Below, in pieces: positions 24,533 to 31,083 of a DNA stretch of 32,527 nucleotides. The stretch is from Vicinamibacterales bacterium. Its GTDB lineage: Bacteria; Acidobacteriota; Vicinamibacteria; Vicinamibacterales; CAVVIG01. Each line of letters begins with the position of its first letter. Position 1 is the stretch's first letter. Location: NCBI GenBank assembly GCA_025450765.1, contig JANWLS010000001.1, forward strand, positions 1 to 32,527. Direction: 5' to 3'. The position numbers were made by a program, and so were the translations under genes. The notes under the pieces are model-generated. The model was given only the letters and a program-made list of their open reading frames with translations, ran no database searches and had not been told where the DNA came from.

Positions 24533-25264
24533 ATGCGATCAGCAGCCGCGATCTTCAGCACGCTCCTGGTGGCGATCGCCGCCGCGCCCGGCGCCGCGGC
24601 TCGAGGCCAGGCACCGCCGGCACCGACTCCTGCTCCAGCGGTCACGGCGGCGGCGCGCTGGCAGCCTGGAGCGGCGTTCCTGCAGCAGGCTCACGCCGCC
24701 TGCGATGCCGAGCACCCCACGGATTACGGCGCCTGCTTCGTCGATCAGATGCGCGGCGCGGGCGCGCCGGACGCCGCGACCGCATTCGCGGCGCGGTTGA
24801 ACAGTCGTCCGGATGGGCTGGCGATGCCGGGAATCCTTCACGACTTCACGGAGGCGGGCGCCGTCGACATCGCGTTCGTCTGGTTTCCGCTGCGCGCCAA
24901 CGAAAACCAGGCGTGCCTGCTCGTGAACGGCACGCCCGATCTCGTCGATGTGGACGATCCGACGCTGCTCGCCGCCTCGGGGTTGAAGCGCATCGCGACG
25001 TATGTGGCCCTGGCGCGGCGTCATCCGGCGATCAGTCTGTGGCCTGGCGCGCGCACTGGCACGCGCGCCGTGCAGGTGCGCGTGCGCCGCGGAGGCGGCC
25101 AGCGATTCATCCTGCCGTACGTGCTGCGGAACGGCTGCCACGCGTGTGCGACGCTCGGCTCGGCGCGCATCGCGTTCGACTTCGACAAGACCGGCGCGTT
25201 CATCGGCACCCGCGTGATTGACGTCCGGGGTGCGGGGCGCCCTCGCCGCCGCGCGCGCCGCTGA
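24533..25264 (+). CDS. Secreted protein with C-terminal CxxC-like motif, unknown function
   Basis: A 243-residue exported protein. A signal peptide is at 1-23 (LLVAIAAAPGAAA), then a Pro/Ala linker. The mature part begins with ARWQPGAAFLQQAHAACDAEHPTDYGACFVDQM and carries five Cys: two in that segment, one in NQACLLVNG and two in GCHACATLGSARIAFDF. The paired Cys in GCHAC could form a disulfide or bind a metal. A beta-rich C-terminus ends in an Arg-rich tail. I know similar conserved hypothetical proteins but cannot name a function. The start codon follows an extended -10 element, so the mRNA is probably leaderless. It is divergent from the DUF4142 gene. Confidence 0.75.
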   Translation: MRSAAAIFSTLLVAIAAAPGAAARGQAPPAPTPAPAVTAAARWQPGAAFLQQAHAACDAEHPTDYGACFVDQMRGAGAPDAATAFAARLNSRPDGLAMPGILHDFTEAGAVDIAFVWFPLRANENQACLLVNGTPDLVDVDDPTLLAASGLKRIATYVALARRHPAISLWPGARTGTRAVQVRVRRGGGQRFILPYVLRNGCHACATLGSARIAFDFDKTGAFIGTRVIDVRGAGRPRRRARR

Positions 25265-25366
25265 GGTGCACGTCCGCGTTCGTGCGCCTCTTGCATTTTC
25301 GCGACGACGATGGCACCGTCGTCGTCAGAGATGGGCACAGGGGTCTGGAGAAAGGACGAGGACGAT

Positions 25367-25924
25367 ATGGCGCCAGCTCCGGGGCTGATGACGGTCGACG
25401 AGTACCTTCGGACGCCGGAGCGGCTGATTCCGCAGGAACTGGCCTACGGGATCCTGCACGTCGCCGACGCCCCTGCGCCGAGGCACCAGATGCTCGTGGC
25501 CCAGTTGTTTCGCGCGCTGGACGCGCACGTCCGCCGCGAGCAGCTCGGCGAAATGTGGCTGGCCCCGCTCGACGTCATCCTCGACGAGCGGCGTGCGCTC
25601 GTCGTCCAACCCGATCTGCTATTCATTTCACACAACCGATCGTGGATCGTGAGCGATCGCGTACGAGGCGCGCCCGATCTCGTAATCGAGGTGCTTTCAC
25701 CGGACGCCCGCGTCGGGCGGATTGAAGATCGGGTGGAGTGGTTCGCCCGCTACGACGTACGGGAATGCTGGCTGATTCACCAGGACCAGCGCGTGGTTAC
25801 CGTCATCGACTACGCCGATCAGTGCATCGTGGCGCGGCGGCTGCACCGGCGCATGGATCCCATCCGCTCGCGCGTGCTTCCCACCTTCTGGCTGAGCCTC
25901 CGGGACATCATCGATTTTGCGTAG
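25367..25924 (+). CDS. Uma2-family (PD-(D/E)XK-like) nuclease domain protein
   Basis: A 185-residue protein of the Uma2/DUF820 family, which has a restriction-nuclease-like fold. It opens with MTVDEYLRTPE, has the conserved VQPDLLFIS (Asp83) and APDLVIEVLSPDAR (Asp104, Glu108), and then RYDVRECWLI, which is where the family has GV-EYWLV. The catalytic Lys/Arg that normally lies in the helix before this segment seems to be replaced (RIEDRVEWFARY), so activity is uncertain. ATG 25367 is preferred to 25310 because AGGA is nearby and the added residues are not family-like. Uma2 genes are often multi-copy and mobile-looking in Acidobacteriota, Cyanobacteria and Deinococcota; their biological role is unclear. 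Confidence 0.85.
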   Translation: MAPAPGLMTVDEYLRTPERLIPQELAYGILHVADAPAPRHQMLVAQLFRALDAHVRREQLGEMWLAPLDVILDERRALVVQPDLLFISHNRSWIVSDRVRGAPDLVIEVLSPDARVGRIEDRVEWFARYDVRECWLIHQDQRVVTVIDYADQCIVARRLHRRMDPIRSRVLPTFWLSLRDIIDFA

Positions 25925-25943
25925 GGCGCCGCGCGCCCTACGC
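25919..25943. terminator. Hairpin containing the Uma2 stop codon
   Basis: GCGTAGGGCGC (25919-25929) pairs with GCGCCCTACGC (25933-25943) around CGC. The left arm includes the last codon and TAG stop of the Uma2 gene. It sits between two converging genes. No T-tract follows, so termination is plausible but unproven. Confidence 0.5.
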
Positions 25944-25957
25944 CTCGGGCGGCCTTC

Positions 25958-26647
25958 CTACTGACCAGCGGCATCGTAGACGGCCTGCATGTCGCGGCCC
26001 CGGCCCGCGCGGCCGCCTTCCATCTTCGTCGTCACGACGAGCTGGTGCGTCTTGTCGGACAGGCTGTAGTCGCGCACCACCTTGAAGCCGCCATCGAGAT
26101 CGTATTCAATCTCGAGCTTCGGCCCGTCCCACTTCGTCTTCGTGTCGACCGTGCCGTTCGTGAGTTGATGCTTCTCCTTCGACCCGTCCGCCTTGAACTG
26201 GAAGACGCGGCCGTCGGTGTACGCCATCGAGACGTTCTTGTTGTCGTTGGCGAGCGTCAGCGTGAACTGATCGACAGGCTGCAGGATTTCCCGCATCACT
26301 TCCATGCGCGCCTGCCTCGCCTGGGGATCGCCATTTCCGCCGCCACGCATCCCGCCGCCCATGCGCCCACCGCCGAAGCCGCCGCCCATGCGGCCTCGGC
26401 CGCCAGAGCCGCCGCTGCCGCCGCCGTCCTGTCCGCCGTTCTGCCCGTTGTTCGGCCGGGCGCCGGGTTTGTCGCTCAAATCGGGATTGAGCTGCCACGC
26501 GCCGGCGATCGTCGCCGGCGCGGAGGCTTCCTGCGCGGCGGGCGTGCTGCCGGCCGCCGGCGCCTGCACACTCGTCCACGGGCTGGCGGCCACTGGCCAC
26601 GCCAATCCCGCTGCGAACATCAGCGCGATCGTCCATTTATTTCGCAT
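25958..26647 (-). CDS. Secreted Gly-rich protein, unknown function
   Basis: A 229-residue secreted protein with a signal peptide at 1-22. A Gln/Pro/Ala linker leads to AGAWQLNPDLSDKPG (about 48-63), a motif recurring in acidobacterial secreted proteins. A low-complexity stretch (about 66-108) has repeated RMGGG, FGGG and GGSGG units. A C-terminal beta domain (about 110-229, FTLTLANDNKNVSMAYTDGRVFQFKADGSKEKHQ to VVRDYSLSDKTHQLVVTTKME) resembles the lipocalin-like or beta-barrel extremes of such proteins. I do not know its function. AGGA precedes ATG 26647 at a tight spacing, with GGGGAG further up. It is convergent with Uma2 across a hairpin. Confidence 0.7.
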   Translation of the reverse strand: MRNKWTIALMFAAGLAWPVAASPWTSVQAPAAGSTPAAQEASAPATIAGAWQLNPDLSDKPGARPNNGQNGGQDGGGSGGSGGRGRMGGGFGGGRMGGGMRGGGNGDPQARQARMEVMREILQPVDQFTLTLANDNKNVSMAYTDGRVFQFKADGSKEKHQLTNGTVDTKTKWDGPKLEIEYDLDGGFKVVRDYSLSDKTHQLVVTTKMEGGRAGRGRDMQAVYDAAGQ

Positions 26648-26821
26648 CGTCCTGTACTCCCCTGCTCAGACGCGGATCGTCTCTCTTCCGCAATACGGCC
26701 GGCGGCGCCTCGACATTACATCGCCATCACCTCTCAGCCTGGCGGCGTCGACAAAGGTGACCTCGAGGCAGCGCGCGATCCAAGATGATGGCGAACCAGC
26801 TCGGCACACCGGAGGGACGCG

Positions 26822-27664
26822 ATGGGTGGACCAGTTGCAGTCGTGACGGGCGCAAGCTCAGGGATCGGGCGGGAGGCGGCCCGGGCCCTGGCCGGTCGCG
26901 GCCTGAGTGTGGTGCTCGTGTGCCGCGATCGCGCAAAGGGGGAAGCCACGCGTGAGGCGATGGCCCGGGAGTCGCCGCAGTCGGCGGTCTTTCTGGAGCT
27001 CGCGGATTTCTCCTCGTTGCCCGAGGTGCGGGCGGCCGCCGCGCGCATCCTCAATCGCTTTCCCGCCATCAACATCCTGATCGACAACGCCGGCACGGTT
27101 CGAAGCCGGCTGGAGATCACGCCCGACGGATTCGAGCGGACGCTGGGCGTGAATCACCTGGCGCACTTCGTCTTCACGCGTGCGCTGCTGCCCGCGCTTC
27201 GTCCCGCACGCGCCCGTGTCGTCGTCGTCAGCTCCGAAGCCCACCGTGGCGCGGCCCTCCGGCGCGCGCCGCTCGAGCAGATCCTGCGCGGATCGACGGA
27301 GTACAGCGGGCTGCGCGCGTACGCTGACTCGAAACTCGCCAACCTGCTCTTCGCGCGCGAGCTCGGCCGCCGCGAGGCGGCACACGGCCTGACCGTCGTC
27401 GCGATTCACCCCGGCGTGGTCGCAACCGGGATCTGGAACCAGAACCAGGATCTCATCAGCCGAACGGTCCGGCTGTTCAAGCCGTTCATGGTCTCTTCGC
27501 GCAAGGGCGGCGGGTTTCTCGCCGACGCCGCCACCTCGCCGCGGTTCGCGAACGCCAGTGGCGAGTACGTCGACAAGACCAAGCCGCGGCGCCCGTCCGA
27601 CGCCGCTCACGATTCGGCGCTGGCGGCGGAACTTTGGGAGACGAGCGCACGTCTGACTGCGTAG
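26822..27664 (+). CDS. Short-chain dehydrogenase, retinol-dehydrogenase-like
   Basis: A 280-residue NAD(P)-dependent short-chain dehydrogenase. The nucleotide-binding motif TGASSGIG is at 9-16, DNAG at 88-91, catalytic Ser137/138 in VVVVSSEAHRG, and the Tyr167-x-x-x-Lys171 pair in YADSKLAN. The long Ser-Tyr spacing with VSSEAH and YxxSKLAN is typical of the SDR group that includes retinol dehydrogenases and WW-domain oxidoreductases. The basic residues in VLVCRDRAKGEA after the second strand suggest NADP preference. The C-terminus (PGVVATGIW to KTKPRRPSDAAHD) is complete. GGAGG precedes the ATG. The ADOP gene follows after 28 bp. Substrate unknown. Confidence 0.9.
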   Translation: MGGPVAVVTGASSGIGREAARALAGRGLSVVLVCRDRAKGEATREAMARESPQSAVFLELADFSSLPEVRAAAARILNRFPAINILIDNAGTVRSRLEITPDGFERTLGVNHLAHFVFTRALLPALRPARARVVVVSSEAHRGAALRRAPLEQILRGSTEYSGLRAYADSKLANLLFARELGRREAAHGLTVVAIHPGVVATGIWNQNQDLISRTVRLFKPFMVSSRKGGGFLADAATSPRFANASGEYVDKTKPRRPSDAAHDSALAAELWETSARLTA

Positions 27665-27681
27665 CCGGGCTCGGCCCGGCT
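27663..27681. other. Hairpin overlapping the SDR stop codon
   Basis: AGCCGGGC (27663-27670) pairs with GCCCGGCT (27674-27681) around TCG, so the stop codon TAG (27662-27664) is partly inside the stem. It lies before the ADOP Shine-Dalgarno site. There is no T-tract; it may shape SDR-ADOP coupling or be a repeat. Confidence 0.4.
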
Positions 27682-27692
27682 GGAGGCTGTGC

Positions 27693-30161
27693 ATGGAATC
27701 GCTGCTGCAGGACGTTCGATTTGGCATCCGGCTGCTCTGGAAGGACAAGAGCTTCACGGCGGCGGCGGTGCTGACGCTGGCGCTGTGCCTGGGCGCCAAC
27801 GCCGCCCTCTTCAGCGTCGTCCACAATGTGCTGCTCAAGCCGCTGCCGTTCCCGCATCCCGAGCAACTCGTGTACGTCTACGACAGCTTTCCCAATGCGG
27901 GCGCCTCGCGCGCCGGATCGAGCGTCGTGGATTACGACGATCGCCTGCGCAGCATCTCCGTCTTCCAGAACCAGGCGGTGTACGCCGAGCACAGCTTGAG
28001 CCTGAACGCGGCCGATCGTCCCGAGCAGGTGAAGGTGATGACGGTCACGCCGTCATTCTTTCCGCTCCTGCAGGTCGGGCCGATGCTCGGGCGAACATTT
28101 GCGCCCGAGGAGGGTGAGCCCGGACGCGATCACGAGGTCGTCCTCAGCTACGCGACCTGGCAGGAGCTGTACGGCGGGCGCCGCGACATCGTGGGTCAGA
28201 CCGTGCGTGTGGGAGACGTGCCACACACCATCGTCGGCATCATGCCGCGCGGCTTCTCGTTCATCGATACGGACGTCCGCGCCTGGGTGCCGACCGCCTT
28301 CACGCCGGAGCAGAAGTCTGAAGACGACCGGTTCAACGAGAGCTACGAGTACCTCGCGCGGTTGAAGCCCGGGGCCACCGTCGCCCAGGCCCAGGCACAA
28401 CTCGACTCGCTCGGGGCCGCCAATTTCGACCGCCTGACGCAGTGGCAGCAGATCCTGAAGAACGCCGGCTTTCACGTCGTGGCCGTGTCATTCGAGCAGG
28501 ATCTCGTGCGCGACGTGCGGACGATGCTGTACTTGCTGTGGGGCGGCGCGCTGTTCGTCCTGCTGCTCGGCGCGATCAACGTGGCCAATCTCACCCTGGT
28601 CCGATCGCGCGTCCGCCTGCGCGAGATGATGACACGCGCCGCGCTTGGCGCGAGCCGGCTCCGCCTCGCGCGCCAGTTGATCACCGAAGCGCTCGTGATC
28701 ACGGGGGTGAGCGCGCTTGGCGCGCTGCTGCTCGGATATGCCGGCCTGCGCGCGTTCGGGCTGCTCAGCCTGCAGGAGCTGCCGCGCGGCGCCGACATTC
28801 ACCTCGACGCGATGACCGTGGCGGTCGTCTTCGGCCTGGCCGCGATCGTCGGCATCCTGATCGCCGTGATTCCCGTGGTGTCCGTCCTGCGCGACGACGT
28901 CGCGGGCGTGTTTCACGAAGACGCGCGCACCGGAACCGCCGGCCAGGGCGCGCGTACGCTCCGGCGCCTTCTCGTGATCACGCAGGTTGCCGCGGCGTTC
29001 GTTCTGCTCGTCGGCGCCGGGCTGCTACTCGCCAGCTTCCAGCACGTGCTCGCCACTGATCCGGGGTTCAAGCCGCGTCAGACGCTCACCGCGTCCGTGC
29101 GTCTCCCCGCGACGCGCTACGCCGACGATCCGTCGATGATCGCGTTCGTCGATCGGGCGCTGGTCGCAATCCGCACGCTGCCTGGCGTGGTGAGCGCAGG
29201 CGCGACGAACACCATCCCGCTGAGCGGCAACTACAACAGCAGCGTCATCGAGGCCGAGGGGTACCAGATGCGGCCCGGCGAGTCGGTGATTTCGCCCGAC
29301 CGGACGGCGGTCACACCAGGGTATTTCGACGCGATGGGAATTCCCCTCATCAAAGGCCGCGCCTTCACCGAGCGCGACAAGGCCGATGCACCGGGCGTGG
29401 TCATCGTCGACGAGCGGCTGGCGCACCATTTCTGGCCGACCCAGGATCCGATCGGACGACGGATGTACCTGCCGACCAACGCGAACGATCTCGCCGTCAT
29501 CACGCCAAAGACCAAGATGCTCACGGTCGTCGGCGTGGTCGGCAACACGATGATTCGCGGGCTCGCCGATGGCGAAACCCCGGTCGGCGCATACTACTTC
29601 CCCTTCGCGCAGGACGCCCAGCGCCAGCTCTCGTTTGCTATTCGCACGACCGGCGATCCGGCCAACCTCATCGGCGGTGTTCGCGCGAAGCTCGCGAGCG
29701 TCGATCGAGAGCTGCCGCTCTATGACACGCTGACCATGGTGCAGCGGGAGGACAAGGCGCTCGTGAACCGCCGCTCGCCGCTGATGCTGTCGATCGGCTT
29801 TGGTGCCGTGGCGCTCTTTCTCTCCGCGATTGGCATCTACGGCGTGCTCGCCTACCTGGTCGCGCAGCGCCGCAAGGAAATCGGCATCCGCATCGCGCTT
29901 GGCAGCAGCGGCAGTGAAATTTTCCGGCTGATCCTGCGCGAGGGCCTGGTGGTGCTGGCCATCGGGTTCGCGCTCGGGCTCGTAGGCGCCCTCGTCGTCG
30001 CGCGAACGCTTCAGAGCCAGTTGTACGGCGTCGGCTCGACCGACCCGCGCGTGCTGATCGGCGTCACGATCGTGCTTGGCGCCGTCGCGCTCGCTGCCTG
30101 CCTCGTGCCCGCCGGCCGCGCCGCGCGCGTCAACCCCGTGGTCGCGCTCAGGCAGGAATGA
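27693..30161 (+). CDS. ABC transporter permease, ADOP family (complete)
   Basis: A complete 822-residue duplicated orphan permease of the MacB/FtsX type. It lacks the N-terminal extension seen in the copy at 6591-9227 and begins at MESLLQDVRFGIRLLWKDKSF, then a TM helix (AAAVLTLALCLGANAALFSV) and a periplasmic domain (PSFFPLLQVGPMLGRTF, VGQTVRVGDVPHTIVGIMPRGF). FtsX helices follow at about 285-410. The second half starts at about 430 ([27 protein letters not shown]), has its own periplasmic domain (PGYFDAMGIPLIKGRAF) and ends with GIYGVLAYLVAQRRKEIGIRIALGSS and AARVNPVVALRQE. GGAGG precedes the ATG. No ATPase or regulator adjoins it; it follows the dehydrogenase by 28 bp. The second half resembles the partial copy at the left edge (PDYFQAMGIPLMKGRAF). 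Substrate unknown. Confidence 0.95.
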   Translation: MESLLQDVRFGIRLLWKDKSFTAAAVLTLALCLGANAALFSVVHNVLLKPLPFPHPEQLVYVYDSFPNAGASRAGSSVVDYDDRLRSISVFQNQAVYAEHSLSLNAADRPEQVKVMTVTPSFFPLLQVGPMLGRTFAPEEGEPGRDHEVVLSYATWQELYGGRRDIVGQTVRVGDVPHTIVGIMPRGFSFIDTDVRAWVPTAFTPEQKSEDDRFNESYEYLARLKPGATVAQAQAQLDSLGAANFDRLTQWQQILKNAGFHVVAVSFEQDLVRDVRTMLYLLWGGALFVLLLGAINVANLTLVRSRVRLREMMTRAALGASRLRLARQLITEALVITGVSALGALLLGYAGLRAFGLLSLQELPRGADIHLDAMTVAVVFGLAAIVGILIAVIPVVSVLRDDVAGVFHEDARTGTAGQGARTLRRLLVITQVAAAFVLLVGAGLLLASFQHVLATDPGFKPRQTLTASVRLPATRYADDPSMIAFVDRALVAIRTLPGVVSAGATNTIPLSGNYNSSVIEAEGYQMRPGESVISPDRTAVTPGYFDAMGIPLIKGRAFTERDKADAPGVVIVDERLAHHFWPTQDPIGRRMYLPTNANDLAVITPKTKMLTVVGVVGNTMIRGLADGETPVGAYYFPFAQDAQRQLSFAIRTTGDPANLIGGVRAKLASVDRELPLYDTLTMVQREDKALVNRRSPLMLSIGFGAVALFLSAIGIYGVLAYLVAQRRKEIGIRIALGSSGSEIFRLILREGLVVLAIGFALGLVGALVVARTLQSQLYGVGSTDPRVLIGVTIVLGAVALAACLVPAGRAARVNPVVALRQE

Positions 30162-30168
30162 GCGACGG

Positions 30169-31083
30169 TCATCCTTCTCCCGTTGACGCGCCCGATTCAA
30201 GATCCTGGAACATCCGATAAAACGGCACGTCGTGGGCTGCCGGCTGCGTGAAGTCGGTGTCCTCGTGATGCCACGTCGTGAACGTCCGCGCGCAGAAGCG
30301 TGACGGATCGCGATGGAACAGGACCGTGAGGACGTTCTCTTCCGTGCCCAGCAGATCCGCCGAGAGCATGCGAGCCAGGACGCGATCGTAGTCGTCGTAG
30401 AGATCGAGCACCTGCTCGCGCATCCCCCCGAAGAGACCCCCAACGATGTGCGTCGCGATGCTCCCCTCCGCGACGCCGGCCAGCCGCTCCATGTCTCGGG
30501 TATCAACGGAATGGAGATGTCGGCCCGGCATCGGCGCGAGCTCGCAGACCAGAAAAGGCCGGTAGCGATCGAGGGCCGCTGGCAGCGCTGGCGTGAACAG
30601 ATCGCAGACACCGAACGGCCGCGGCAGGTGGCGGGCCGGAAAGAGCGCCGGATAGGACAGGCCGGCATCGATCCAGTAGACCCGTGCCGTGCCGAAGGGA
30701 TCGTCCCGCGCCTGATCGGCGAGCCAGGCGAACTTCGCGAAGCAGAGCAGATGACAGCGGTCGCGATACGGCTTGGTGTGCACCCGTTGCCGGATGCGGA
30801 GCTCCGTGATCGGCCAGAAGTGGGGCACCGCCGACAAGGGCCGTGAGAGGACCCGGGCCGCGATGCCCCGGCTCTGGAAGAACTCGGTTAGTCGAGCCGC
30901 CAGATGCCGCTGTGTGTAGACGACGAGGGGCGCGTCCAGGCGGACGATCGACGCCAGCGACAGCAGGTAGCGATCCAGCGGGAATCCTCGCCCGCCGATC
31001 ACATCGTCGGGCGAGCGCTCGTACACCGCCGTCACGAAGGTCGCGCCACTAGCGCCCGCCCGTTGGCCCGACACGCTCAACAC
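30169..31083 (-). CDS. HtrL/YibB-type glycosyltransferase-like protein
   Basis: A protein of about 304 residues, with features of the HtrL/YibB family of cell-surface glycan proteins: an N-terminal strand FVTAVYE, PLVVYTQRHL, a Lys/Arg-rich middle, VYWIDAG at 135-141 in the place of the family metal-binding motif, and a THIVGGLFGG strand near 212-220. The family is not biochemically defined and is thought to be GT-A-like. The GTG at 31083 is one option, overlapping the upstream gene by 7 nt. GTG 31074 is preferable on Shine-Dalgarno grounds, with GGGAG 8 nt upstream inside the previous gene, and would give 301 residues. The upstream gene is a methyltransferase/glycosyltransferase fusion, so the two probably build or decorate one surface glycan. 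It converges with the ADOP gene 7 bp away. Confidence 0.72.
   Translation of the reverse strand: MLSVSGQRAGASGATFVTAVYERSPDDVIGGRGFPLDRYLLSLASIVRLDAPLVVYTQRHLAARLTEFFQSRGIAARVLSRPLSAVPHFWPITELRIRQRVHTKPYRDRCHLLCFAKFAWLADQARDDPFGTARVYWIDAGLSYPALFPARHLPRPFGVCDLFTPALPAALDRYRPFLVCELAPMPGRHLHSVDTRDMERLAGVAEGSIATHIVGGLFGGMREQVLDLYDDYDRVLARMLSADLLGTEENVLTVLFHRDPSRFCARTFTTWHHEDTDFTQPAAHDVPFYRMFQDLESGASTGEG

Noticed and set aside
24533-25264. Assignment of the Cys-containing secreted protein to the invasion-associated locus B family
   Set aside because: The general look is similar (secreted, a few Cys), but I could not identify family-specific motifs.
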